Of a stretch of DNA of 64,000 nucleotides, positions 17,978 through 30,542 are shown in pieces. The stretch's first letter is position 1, and every line of letters begins with the position of its first letter. Source of the stretch: Gammaproteobacteria bacterium (lineage in GTDB: Bacteria > Pseudomonadota > Gammaproteobacteria > Pseudomonadales > Pseudohongiellaceae); assembly GCA_024639905.1 (NCBI GenBank), contig JAHEGE010000008.1:227099-291098 (forward strand). Direction: 5' to 3'. Under the pieces are notes generated by a model. That model made no database searches. It was not told where the DNA came from and saw only the letters and a program-made list of their open reading frames with translations. A program made the position numbers and the translations under genes.

Positions 17978-18562
17978 TTATCCTATTTGCGCGGCGCGCA
18001 TCACGCCGTCGAGGTATGAGTCATAAGAACCGCAGCGGCAGATGTTGCCAGAGAGTCCCATGCGCGCTTCTTCACGCGTTGGGCTGGGGTTCTCGCGGAG
18101 TAGGCCAACGGCCGCCATGATCTGTCCAGGCGTGCAGTAACCGCACTGCGGCGACAGCTCTTCGACGAAAGCCTGCTGCACTGGGTGCAGCGTGCCGTCT
18201 GCGGCTTCAAGTCCTTCGACCGTCTCAACGCGGCCATTTTTGACCGAGTGAGTGAGAACTGAGCAGGCGTAAGTCGACACGTCGTCGACGAGCACGGTGC
18301 AGGCGCCACACTCGCCGCGGTTGCAGCCGAGCTTAGTACCAGTGAGGCCGAGTTTGTAACGCAGCGTGGAGGCGAGCGTCTCTTGCGGCGCGACGTCTAC
18401 AGTGCGGACTTGGCCATTGATGTTGATGCGGATCATGCGCTCGACCGCACCGGCGGGTCGCGAGGCGCCATTAGCCGCAACCCAGACACCTGTCGTGGTT
18501 GCCGCTGCACCTGATGCGATTACGCCCTTTATAAAGCGTCTACGGGTTAAGTTAAGATTCAC
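17978..18562 (-). CDS. Molybdenum hydroxylase [2Fe-2S] subunit with Tat signal (PaoA-like)
   Basis: The N-terminus carries a twin-arginine signal (TRRRFIKG plus a hydrophobic stretch AAATTTGVWVAA), which would export the folded holoenzyme. The first [2Fe-2S] domain has the plant-ferredoxin motif CNRGECGACTVL with a distal Cys in STYACSV. The second, helical domain has QCGYCTPGQIM and GNICRCGSY. The layout matches PaoA/CoxS. It is the first gene of the operon and is five bases from the large subunit. Translation probably begins at GTG 18562. Together with the FAD subunit this gives two [2Fe-2S] clusters and one probable [4Fe-4S] cluster on the electron path toward the cytochrome b. Confidence 0.92.
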   Translation of the reverse strand: MNLNLTRRRFIKGVIASGAAATTTGVWVAANGASRPAGAVERMIRININGQVRTVDVAPQETLASTLRYKLGLTGTKLGCNRGECGACTVLVDDVSTYACSVLTHSVKNGRVETVEGLEAADGTLHPVQQAFVEELSPQCGYCTPGQIMAAVGLLRENPSPTREEARMGLSGNICRCGSYDSYLDGVMRAAQIG

Positions 18563-19311
18563 GGGTTACATTCGCCTCCGTTGCTTGGGAATGACTGTGC
18601 TGCCCTTGGGGATCAAAGGCTCACACCGATTGCGTCGACACTGATTGCGTCTACAGCGCCCACGTAATCGTAATAAATACACTGACGGAGAGTAATCCAC
18701 AGCTTGGCTTTAATCAAGCCAGCACAAGGGCTCCGAGGCGATTAATGCACCATCTTTTACACCTCTATTGCTGCGTCACGTATTGTGACATTTGCGCCTA
18801 ATTTTTCATTGCCTCCGCCCTCTTTTTGACACGAAGTTTTGTCGCCCATTTTGCATTGGACAAACCCTTGTCATTTTCTTTGATCCCAGGCTGCGCGCGC
18901 GGCTGATTTCTTGACAATAGTTAGCGCAATGGTATTGTTGTCGGCCGTTTCCGAGTCGCCAGAGTGTCGGCTGTCCGCGCAAACAGGGGCTCTGGCTCGC
19001 CTTTCACCCAAAGGAGCCAGATGCAGTAAAGGCCTGGAACTGGCCGGCGTTTTCGAGCAGCTTGCACCCCACAAGGGCGAAGCTCCACGCCCAGATTCTG
19101 CTATAGGCCGTCAACGCTAAGCAACGCGCCCGCAAAGAGAAAGAGCTAACGCTTTATCCGGCACCCCCGTGGTCGGAGGCTCGAGTAACGGTGTGAGAAA
19201 AGTCGCGCAGCGAGCAAACGAAGTGACACGCGAGTGTTGTTGGCAACACACCGCCCCAATTTAGAAGGCTCTCTAATGTAAGAAGGGAGTCTCCAACGAG
19301 AGAACAGCGCC
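18563..19311. other. 749-base divergent intergenic region with several stem-loops
   Basis: No convincing gene is present between the Fe-S subunit and gltB. I see several inverted repeats. GTCAC-N5-GTGAC is at 18775-18789, suited to a dimeric regulator. TGGCTT/AAGCCA is at 18705-18721, CTGGCTC/GAGCCAG at 18992-19020, and GTGTTG/CAACAC at 19234-19249. With the promoter candidate at 18911, gltB would have a leader of about 370 bases. No known riboswitch class is recognised in it. The 69-residue frame at 18911-19120 starts inside the promoter and looks spurious. Confidence 0.5.
18911..18938 (+). promoter_or_regulatory. Candidate sigma-70 promoter for gltBD
   Basis: TTGACA is followed after 16 bases by TATTGT, close to the sigma-70 consensus. 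It points toward gltB, about 370 bases ahead. Because of the distance another promoter closer to the gene may also exist; I found none as strong. Confidence 0.5.
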
Positions 19312-23883
<4,572 letters not shown>

Positions 23884-23899
23884 GCAGCCGCGCGAATCG

Positions 23900-23921
23900 G
23901 CGAGGGCATTAATGCCCTCGC
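23900..23921. repeat. Perfect 22-bp palindrome in the gltB-gltD gap
   Basis: GCGAGGGCATT is followed directly by its reverse complement. It sits 17 bases after the gltB stop. A second small stem-loop (CGAGC-TTT-GCTCG) follows before the gltD ribosome binding site. The pair may stabilise or attenuate the mRNA between the two genes; there is no T run, so a strong terminator is unlikely. Confidence 0.6.
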
Positions 23922-23991
23922 TAATGATCAACTCGTGAGCGAGCTTTGCTCGTCCCACTAGAGAAGGCCTTGGGCCACGCAGGAAGAGACA

Positions 23992-25425
23992 ATGGGAAAG
24001 CCAACCGGATTTAAAGAATTTACTCGTCAGACAGTCCCCTACCGTGATGCGACGGAGCGACTGATCGACTACAAAGAAATTTACACGCCTCCGGAAGACG
24101 TAGCGCTTAGCACTCAAGGCGCACGCTGCATGGATTGTGGCGTCCCGTTCTGTCAATCCGAGAACGGCTGTCCGGTCTACAACCTGATTCCGGAATGGAA
24201 CGACTTGGTCTATCACGGCCGCTGGGAAGAGGCGCTCGAGCGCCTGCATAAAACCAATAACTTCCCCGAGTTTACCGGTCGCGTCTGCCCCGCCCCGTGC
24301 GAAGGCTCCTGCGTACTTGGCTCAACCGAGCCGCCGGTAACGATTAAAAATATCGAGAACGCGATCATCGACAAGGGCTTCGAGAACGGCTGGGTCGTGC
24401 CGCAGCCACCCGAGACTCGCAGCGGCAAGACTGTTGCCGTCGTTGGCTCCGGCCCCGCCGGTCTCGCCGCCGCGGCGCAGCTCAATAAGTCGGGCCATAC
24501 CGTCACAGTCTATGAGCGCGACGACCGCATTGGCGGCCTGCTGATGTACGGCATCCCCAACATGAAACTCGAGAAAGACGTCGTCGACCGCCGCGTGAAT
24601 ATCCTACGCGAAGAAGGCATCGAGTTCGTTACTGGCGCCGACATCGGTGGCAAAGGCGAGAACGGCATCGGCATCGACAAGCTAGTCGCCGACAACGATG
24701 CGGTACTACTCGCCACCGGTGCGACCACACCGCGCGATTTGCCGATCCCCAATCGCGAAGGCAACGGCATCCATTTCGCGATGGAGTTCCTCAAGAAGAA
24801 TACGTCTAGCCTGCTCGATTCTCAGCTCGAAAACGGCAACTACATCAGCGCCAAGGGCAAGAAAGTCATCGTGATTGGCGGCGGCGACACGGGCACAGAC
24901 TGCATCGGCACCTCGCTGCGTCATGGCTGCACTTCGCTTGTAAATTTCGAGATCATGCCTAAGCCGCCGATCGAGCGCGCCGACGACAACCCCTGGCCGC
25001 TATGGCCGAAGATTTATCGCGTCGACTACGGCCATGAAGAAGCGGCGAAAAAATTCGGCGAAGATCCGCGCGTTTATTCGATCTCCGGCAAAGAGTTTGT
25101 CCGTGACGAAGACGGCAACCTCCTCGGCATTAACACCGTCAAGGTCGATAACAACTTCAAAGAAATCCCCGGCACGATTCAGTTCTGGGAAGCAGATATT
25201 ATCCTGCTGTCGATGGGCTTCCTTGGCCCAGAACATTATGTGAGCGAGGCGCTCGGTTTAGAATTAGACGGCCGTTCAAACTACAAGGCCGAGTACGAAG
25301 AGTTCGCGACATCGAGCCCCAAAGTATTCGCCGCCGGCGACTGCCGCCGCGGCCAGTCCCTCGTAGTCCGCGCCATCGACGAAGGCCGCAAAGTCGCCGC
25401 CAAAATCGACGACTACCTCAACTAA
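23992..25425 (+). CDS. gltD: Glutamate synthase (NADPH) small subunit
   Basis: GltD oxidises NADPH and passes electrons through FAD and Fe-S centres to GltB. The N-terminal cysteines that bind [4Fe-4S] clusters are visible ([20 protein letters not shown] and [15 protein letters not shown]). The FAD-binding loop [13 protein letters not shown] lies near residue 150 and the NADPH-binding loop [11 protein letters not shown] near 300. The C-terminal [14 protein letters not shown] completes the FAD site. At 477 residues it has the family length. The ATG at 23992 follows a purine-rich GGAAGAG. Its TAA stop codon abuts the first base of a palindromic repeat cluster. Confidence 0.97.
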   Translation: MGKPTGFKEFTRQTVPYRDATERLIDYKEIYTPPEDVALSTQGARCMDCGVPFCQSENGCPVYNLIPEWNDLVYHGRWEEALERLHKTNNFPEFTGRVCPAPCEGSCVLGSTEPPVTIKNIENAIIDKGFENGWVVPQPPETRSGKTVAVVGSGPAGLAAAAQLNKSGHTVTVYERDDRIGGLLMYGIPNMKLEKDVVDRRVNILREEGIEFVTGADIGGKGENGIGIDKLVADNDAVLLATGATTPRDLPIPNREGNGIHFAMEFLKKNTSSLLDSQLENGNYISAKGKKVIVIGGGDTGTDCIGTSLRHGCTSLVNFEIMPKPPIERADDNPWPLWPKIYRVDYGHEEAAKKFGEDPRVYSISGKEFVRDEDGNLLGINTVKVDNNFKEIPGTIQFWEADIILLSMGFLGPEHYVSEALGLELDGRSNYKAEYEEFATSSPKVFAAGDCRRGQSLVVRAIDEGRKVAAKIDDYLN

Positions 25426-25627
25426 AACCCGGGGTCAGGTCTTTCATCGATGCACCAGAGGGGTCAGGTCTTTTGTTTATGCACCGAAGGTGCATGAATG
25501 AAAGACCTGACCCCGGACTGAAACACATCCACAACGCACGAATGAAAAATCTGACCCCGAGCTATCCCCCAATCCCCACGAAACCCATACTAAAAATGCA
25601 TCGATGAAAGACCTGACCCCGGGTTTA
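25426..25627. repeat. Compound palindromic repeat cluster, copy A
   Basis: Four arms of the window's repeat family lie together between the converging stop codons of gltD and the zinc-ribbon gene. The left edge reads AAAACCCGGGGTCAGG and the right edge ends GACCCCGGGTTTA. Between them a second, shorter palindrome (GGGGTCAGGTCTTTTG ... GAATGAAAGACCTGACCCC around GCACCGAAGGTGC) is nested, plus a degenerate half-arm (GAAAAATCTGACCCCGAG). The two outer TAA stop codons coincide with the repeat edges. It looks like one copy inserted into another, then partly decayed. Confidence 0.88.
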
Positions 25628-25924
25628 GCGGCCGCAGTGCACGCAGCGTTTCGTGATCAGATTTAGCAGAATACTCTTGACGAAGAATTGCTCTCCGCAA
25701 GTCGGGCAGCGTCGGCGCACCATATCGAGTGCGAAAACCGCATACAGGCCCATGTAAACCCACATCAGCGTCTCCACTTGGCGGCCATTACTTAATAGCA
25801 TCCATACGGCTAACACATACAGTGGCAGGGTCATAAAGCACACGAGCAGCCGCATCCGCGCCCGGAGCGCCGGCTTCACGGCGTCGCTTTGGGTGGTCTT
25901 TTGCTGCGAGTTCTCGTCATTCAT
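25625..25924 (-). CDS. Small membrane protein with C-terminal zinc ribbon
   Basis: The 99-residue product has a polar N-terminus and two membrane helices (LLVCFMTLPLYVLAVWMLL and MWVYMGLYAVFALDMV). A cytoplasmic tail carries CPTCG and CVHCG, a typical four-cysteine zinc ribbon. The function is unknown; zinc ribbons of this sort often mediate protein contacts. Its ATG overlaps the stop codon of the ABC exporter gene (TAATG), so the two are probably translationally coupled and may work together. Its own TAA stop is formed at the edge of repeat copy A. Confidence 0.75.
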   Translation of the reverse strand: MNDENSQQKTTQSDAVKPALRARMRLLVCFMTLPLYVLAVWMLLSNGRQVETLMWVYMGLYAVFALDMVRRRCPTCGEQFFVKSILLNLITKRCVHCGR

Positions 25925-27744
25925 TACTGATACCCCTCAGCCTGCAGCTTGAACAATGTCGCGTAGTGCCCACTGAGTGCCAGCAGCTCGTCGTGGCTGC
26001 CCTGCTCAATGATGCGCGACTTCTCTAACACGATGATGTGATCGGCGCGGCGCACTGTAGAGAAACGGTGCGAGATAATTATCGAAATCCTATTCGCGGT
26101 GAGCTCGGCGAAATGCGCAAAAATATCCGCCTCGGCTTTCGCGTCTATCGCCGCGGTGGGTTCATCGAGAATCAGTATGTCTGCCTTGCTGCGCATGAAC
26201 GCGCGCGACAACGCGACCTTTTGCCACTGCCCGCCAGAAAGCTCTTTCCCGTCTTTAAACCAAGTGCCGAGTTGAGTCTGATAGCCACTCGGTAGATCGC
26301 TAATAAAAGCATCGGCCATGCCTTTCTGAGCGGCCTCTTTTATTTCATCTTCCGCAGTTAGATTGTCGGCATCGCCTATGCCGATATTCTCTCCAACGAT
26401 GAGCTGATAGCGCGCGAAATCCTGAAAGATAACGCCGATCTTCTTGCGCAGCGTATCGATATCCCATTCTTGCAGCGGCAGTCCCTCGAGACTTATTACG
26501 CCGTGCGTCGGCGTATAAAGTCGTGTGAGCAGCTTTATCAGCGTGGTCTTGCCGCTGCCATTTTCGCCTACGATCGCCAAACTCTCCCCAGGAGTAATGT
26601 GCAGACTCACACTGTCGAGCGCGGGCACGTCGCTGCCGGGATAATAGAAGCTTACGTTGTCGAAACGAATGCCGTCTTCAGGTTTTGGCCCCGCGTGCAG
26701 CGATCCGCTGAGCTCCGGCACTTCATGGTCGAGGTATTCAGTCAGGTTCGATAAATACAGATTATCTTCATACATGCCGTTCACCGCCGTGAGGCTGCTG
26801 GTCACGGAGCCCTGCCCAAGCCGGAACTGGGCGATATACATGGTCATTTGACCGATCGTAATAGCACCGGCTATCGCGGCGAAGCCTACCCAGCCGTAAG
26901 CAAAGTAGAACGCGGCGCTGGCGAGAATGCCCAGACCATAACCCCACACGCCGCGGCGTAGAACGAGGCTGCGGTCTTCGCGGTACATGTCCAAAAAGAT
27001 GTCCACGTAGCGCTGAAGAAAAAGTTTGCCCAACTGCAGTAGCTTCACCTCTTTCACGCCGTCTTCACGTGTGAGCACCATCTCCAAATAAATTTGCATG
27101 CGTCGCTCGGCAGACCGGCGCTTATTCACCCTGAATGCTTCGCCTGAGAATTTTGCCTCGGCGATAAAGGCGGGAACGCCAGCGAGGCTGAGCAGCAACA
27201 CAGCCCAGGGAGAGAACTGAAAGAGGAAGGCGCCAATCGCGACGAGAGAGATGACGTTGCGCATGAGATCAAACGTTTTTGTCACCAGACTTAGCGGCCG
27301 TGAGCTCGCCTCGCGGCGCGCGCGGACCAGCTTGTCGTAGTATTCCGCATCTTCGAAATGCGCGAGCTCCAGCGTCAGCGCCTTCTCTAATATCATCACG
27401 TTGATTTTGTTGCCTAGCAACACTCGCAGTATCGCTTGGCACACGGTATTGGCCTGCTGGGCCGCGGTCATAAGAAGTACCAAGCCCACCTCGATGAAGA
27501 CGAAGTTGAGCGCCTGCGCTCGAGCGGCTTCAGCCTGAGCTCCGCTGGCGCCAAGCGCGCTAGCCACGGCATCGACGAACATCCCGCCGACCGAGGCGAT
27601 CGCTGCCGGCAGCACGCCCGCGATGAGCGTGGTAAGCGCCATTGCCAACATAAGCACTGCGCTGGTATCCCAGACGATACGCAGCGCAACAGCGCTGTAG
27701 CGGAATACGGAGAAAAAACGCGTAAGGAGAGTGATAGCGAACAC
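25924..27744 (-). CDS. ABC exporter, fused membrane and ATPase domains
   Basis: The 606-residue half-transporter has an N-terminal membrane domain of about six helices (residues 1-330) and a C-terminal ATPase. In the ATPase, GENGSGKTTLIK is Walker A, LSGGQWQKVALSRAF the signature, DILILDEPTAAID Walker B, and ISHRFSTV the switch histidine. The layout is that of homodimeric type IV exporters related to peptide and antibiotic exporters. The cargo is unknown and no precursor peptide or peptidase domain is evident. The only upstream start in frame is GTG at 27744, preceded by a purine run with little spacing, so the true start could lie a little downstream. It is separated from the methyltransferase gene by a strong terminator. 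Confidence 0.87.
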   Translation of the reverse strand: MFAITLLTRFFSVFRYSAVALRIVWDTSAVLMLAMALTTLIAGVLPAAIASVGGMFVDAVASALGASGAQAEAARAQALNFVFIEVGLVLLMTAAQQANTVCQAILRVLLGNKINVMILEKALTLELAHFEDAEYYDKLVRARREASSRPLSLVTKTFDLMRNVISLVAIGAFLFQFSPWAVLLLSLAGVPAFIAEAKFSGEAFRVNKRRSAERRMQIYLEMVLTREDGVKEVKLLQLGKLFLQRYVDIFLDMYREDRSLVLRRGVWGYGLGILASAAFYFAYGWVGFAAIAGAITIGQMTMYIAQFRLGQGSVTSSLTAVNGMYEDNLYLSNLTEYLDHEVPELSGSLHAGPKPEDGIRFDNVSFYYPGSDVPALDSVSLHITPGESLAIVGENGSGKTTLIKLLTRLYTPTHGVISLEGLPLQEWDIDTLRKKIGVIFQDFARYQLIVGENIGIGDADNLTAEDEIKEAAQKGMADAFISDLPSGYQTQLGTWFKDGKELSGGQWQKVALSRAFMRSKADILILDEPTAAIDAKAEADIFAHFAELTANRISIIISHRFSTVRRADHIIVLEKSRIIEQGSHDELLALSGHYATLFKLQAEGYQ

Positions 27745-27776
27745 CTTCTACAATCTGTTTCTACTTGGCGGAAACG

Positions 27777-27803
27777 AAAAAGGCTTCGCGACGAAGCCTT
27801 TTT
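27777..27803. terminator. Bidirectional intrinsic terminator
   Basis: AAAAAGGCTTCG is followed by CGA and then CGAAGCCTTTTT, a near-perfect stem with A and T tracts on the two sides. It ends the methyltransferase-like gene on the minus strand. It also lies just upstream of the ABC exporter, so the exporter needs its own promoter in the remaining 30 or so bases. Confidence 0.9.
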
Positions 27804-27825
27804 CAACTAGCTCTTTACACGTTAT

Positions 27826-28533
27826 TTAGAGCTTCATGAACTTCAGCACGATGCGGTCAGTGTTACGCCCGAGCGACTCGTCGAAAGGGCCCACGGTGTG
27901 ATCATCGGCTGGATTGTCGAGCACATCACTCGCGCCGGCTAGCACAAGGCCCGACTGCAGCACGGCCTTCACCGCCTCATCGAAGGCGATACGGTGAAGC
28001 GACTGATTGTCGGCGCCCGGCGTGCCCTCGTGATCGATGATGGCGAGCACGCCACCCGACTTGAGCGCCTTAATCGTATCGGCGAGCAGGCTCTGCGCTG
28101 CCGCAGGATTCGAGTTATGGAAATCATGGAAGTTCAAGGCAGTGAGGGCAAAGTCGACTGTGCCGGCCGGCAGTGCGGCGACTTCCCCGTCCCATGCTTC
28201 TACATTCGCCAATCGCCCCGCACGCGCGGCCGCAGCCTCAGCACTACGCCCGCCCGGACGATTCTGCATATACACCTTACCGCTATCGCCTACGGCATAA
28301 GACAGTACCTCGGTGTACCAACCCGCAGAGGCGTTGATATCTAGAACGGTCATACCGGGTTCGACACCCATAAAATCTAAAACCTCAGGGGCCCGACGGC
28401 TCGCGTCACGCTCTTTGTCGGCTGCGGGACGATCGGGATTCTCCATCGCGCGCTCAAGGGCGGCGATGTCGAGCGCCGATACCGTGCCGCTCATAAGACT
28501 GACAAGGCCAATTAGTGTGAGCATTTTCTTCAT
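27826..28533 (-). CDS. Exported methyltransferase-like protein
   Basis: A signal peptide (MLTLIGLVSLMSGTVSA) precedes a class I methyltransferase-like fold. Motif I is VLDINASAGWYTEVLS, where the usual GxGxG has become ASAG. The rest of the fold is recognisable: VEAWDGEVAALP, VDFALTALNFHD and ALKSGGVLAIIDHEG. The family corresponds to predicted methyltransferases with leader peptides (COG4798-like). SAM is not known to occur in the periplasm, so the activity there is doubtful; either the leader is a misleading hydrophobic start or the protein has lost SAM use. The substrate is unknown. A terminator closes the unit downstream. Confidence 0.75.
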   Translation of the reverse strand: MKKMLTLIGLVSLMSGTVSALDIAALERAMENPDRPAADKERDASRRAPEVLDFMGVEPGMTVLDINASAGWYTEVLSYAVGDSGKVYMQNRPGGRSAEAAAARAGRLANVEAWDGEVAALPAGTVDFALTALNFHDFHNSNPAAAQSLLADTIKALKSGGVLAIIDHEGTPGADNQSLHRIAFDEAVKAVLQSGLVLAGASDVLDNPADDHTVGPFDESLGRNTDRIVLKFMKL

Positions 28534-28697
28534 GCGAAACTCCCTCTTTGATAGGTACTAGTGTGATTGATACTAGCTGCTGAATATTTCCGCGCCGCCA
28601 CCCTTCAAGGTCACAGGCACGATGCGAATAACAGCCCGAGGATAGCGCAAGCGGCGGGGGTGTTGCGAGGGGTATGGCGTATTTCCTGCCCGTAGGC

Positions 28698-28886
28698 CTA
28701 ATGCAGACGCCTCGAGACCTTAAGCTCTGTTTCGAAGAATGCCTTCACCTCCAGCAGCTGATCGAGGTCCCCTGCGCTCTCCATAAGCGGCAAATGATGC
28801 TCGATGTCGCTTAAGATGTTGGTCAGGCTGGCCGTGTCCAAGATGCTCAGGTCGAGATCGAAAGGAAAATCAGACTGCTTGGACAT
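28698..28886 (-). CDS. Small protein of unknown function beside a palindromic repeat
   Basis: From the ATG at 28886 (AGGAG ten bases upstream) the frame encodes 62 residues, acidic and probably helical (SLTNILSDIEHHLPL; QLLEVKAFFETELKV). I recognise no family. The frame stays open upstream to 29009, and the ORF track's longer version takes its first residues (MQLDASMKDLTPG) from repeat copy B. The upstream section uses more A/T-ending codons. Either the gene is truly short, or a longer gene lost its 5' end when the repeat inserted. It stands alone between the methyltransferase and the ubiquinone hydroxylase. Confidence 0.45.
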   Translation of the reverse strand: MSKQSDFPFDLDLSILDTASLTNILSDIEHHLPLMESAGDLDQLLEVKAFFETELKVSRRLH

Positions 28887-28971
28887 CGCTATCACGGCTC
28901 CTGAGGTGTGCCACATAGAATTAGGTTGCACCCCCAAAGTATCGACAGCCTGCAATAAAACCTTATAGAAC

Positions 28972-29053
28972 CCCGGGGTCAGGTCTTTCATCGATGCATC
29001 TAGCTGCATTTCTCGCCATCAAATGCATCGATGAAAGACCTGACCCCGGGTTA
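28972..29053. repeat. Palindromic repeat, copy B
   Basis: Left arm 28972-28999 (CCCGGGGTCAGGTCTTTCAT and GATGCAT) pairs perfectly over 28 bases with the right arm 29023-29050, with a 23-base loop containing AGCTGCATTT. The right edge runs into TTA, which is the TAA stop codon of the FAD hydroxylase gene on the minus strand. This is the best-preserved copy of the family. Confidence 0.95.
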
Positions 29054-30334
29054 GCGTGCGGTGCGGGTTAGGGCTTTGCGGAGGGGGGAGAAGGCATTGA
29101 CGGCGTTGAGGCCGGCATTTCGGAGCCAGCGCAGGGCGATGGGCTGCTCGCCGAAACCGCGCTTGAAGGCCTCCATAAGCGCCATCATGGCGAGATTGGG
29201 GCCTGTGCGTTGCCGCTGGTAGCGAGCTAACGGGGTGGGATCCTCGGGCTGGCGCCCCGCCTTAATGCCAGCTTCGATCTGCTCGGCGAGCGCCTCGACG
29301 TCGGCCAAGCCTAAGTTGACGCCCTGCCCGGCCAGGGGATGAATGGTGTGGGCGGCGTCGCCAACCAGCACCACATTGCCCTCGACGTAACGCTTAGCGT
29401 GTCGCTGGCGCAGAGGGAATGCAAAGCGCGTAGCGCTAGCCTCCACCCCGCCCAAGGCGCCCTCCATCGCCGCTGTCAGCTGGGCGTTAAAGGCAGCTTC
29501 GTCCAGAGCCATGAGCTCATCGGCACGCGCCTCGTCTGCCGACCACACTATCGAACAGTGCCGTCCCGGCCCGCTGTCGACGCCGTCAGCGAGGGGCAAG
29601 TAGGCTAACGGGCCAGTAGTGAGGAAGCGTTGAAGCGCAGTATGCGCGTGCGGCAAGGCGGTGCGAATCGTGGTGACTATCGCCTTCTGGCCATAGCTCC
29701 ATTCTCGGGTCTCGAAACCGGCGAGGCTGCGCAGAGGCGAATTACCGCCATCGGCCGCTATCACCAGCCTTGCAGACACCTCGCTACCATCGTCGCAGCG
29801 CAGCCGCGAAATAGGCCTGCTCCGTTCGCTATCGCGCTCGAGTGCCACCACGCTACGCTCACTGAATAGGGCCAGCGGCGCTCGACCCTCAGCTTGCGCC
29901 GTCTCATTATGGGCAGCGATACTGCCATAGAGCGCATTGAGTAGGAGTGAATTTTCAACAATCGTGCCCAACGATGGCTCATGGACTTCACGAGCATGAA
30001 ATTCGACCTGCCCGGTGCCGTCTTGTTCCCAGACTCGCATGTGGGCATAGTCGCAGCGCCGCAGGGTGTCCAGCTGCTGCCAGACGCCAAGTTCAGCGAG
30101 AAGCCGCTGCGACTGCGCGGTGAGAGCGACCACGCGTGGATCAAACTGCGAGACGTCTACTGGGCCGGCCTGCGGCTGCGCCCATGAAATGCCTCGCTCC
30201 AGAGCCCCCTTGTCTAGCAATCCGATGCGCAGGCCGCAGTCTGCGAGCCGCAGCGCAAGACTCGCCCCTACTAAGCCTGCGCCAACGATGAGCACATCGC
30301 AGTCCGGCTGCTTGTTCACCGTTTCGCTATTCAT
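29051..30334 (-). CDS. Ubiquinone biosynthesis FAD-dependent hydroxylase (UbiI/UbiF/VisC group)
   Basis: This aromatic-ring hydroxylase has the dinucleotide loop VLIVGAGLVGASLALRL at the N-terminus and the second FAD motif GDAAHTIHPLAGQGVNLGL near residue 310. A DG motif (VIAADGGNSPLR) lies between them. It belongs to the UbiH/UbiF/UbiI/Coq6 family that hydroxylates ring positions of ubiquinone precursors. A second member (31446-32663) sits beside pepP, so this one probably acts at another ring position; which one is not certain. The track starts 14 codons upstream at a GTG; the ATG at 30334 gives the usual short N-terminus, though neither has a strong ribosome binding site. Its stop codon coincides with the edge of repeat copy B. 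Confidence 0.88.
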   Translation of the reverse strand: MNSETVNKQPDCDVLIVGAGLVGASLALRLADCGLRIGLLDKGALERGISWAQPQAGPVDVSQFDPRVVALTAQSQRLLAELGVWQQLDTLRRCDYAHMRVWEQDGTGQVEFHAREVHEPSLGTIVENSLLLNALYGSIAAHNETAQAEGRAPLALFSERSVVALERDSERSRPISRLRCDDGSEVSARLVIAADGGNSPLRSLAGFETREWSYGQKAIVTTIRTALPHAHTALQRFLTTGPLAYLPLADGVDSGPGRHCSIVWSADEARADELMALDEAAFNAQLTAAMEGALGGVEASATRFAFPLRQRHAKRYVEGNVVLVGDAAHTIHPLAGQGVNLGLADVEALAEQIEAGIKAGRQPEDPTPLARYQRQRTGPNLAMMALMEAFKRGFGEQPIALRWLRNAGLNAVNAFSPLRKALTRTAR

Positions 30335-30542
30335 AGGCTTGTACACGCTTTCATCACCGGCGCCTTGTCTACACACAGTTGGTCTAATGGAGGCGCACAG
30401 TATAAGGCGAGGCGCCCGCCCCTGACTATCACCGCCGCCCTAGGGGTCACTCTCATAACCTTGGTACTCGCCAGATCTGCTGCTAGACTCAGCCCACACT
30501 CTTAAGACAAAACGCAGAAGAATCACAAAAAGGAAACCGCGA

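Noticed and set aside
18911-19120. 69-residue ORF in the gltB leader
   Set aside because: It starts inside the -35 box of the promoter candidate and shows no domain or ribosome binding site.
25426-25627. CRISPR-like array
   Set aside because: Repeats are palindromic arms without regular unique spacers and the family is dispersed; no cas gene is present.
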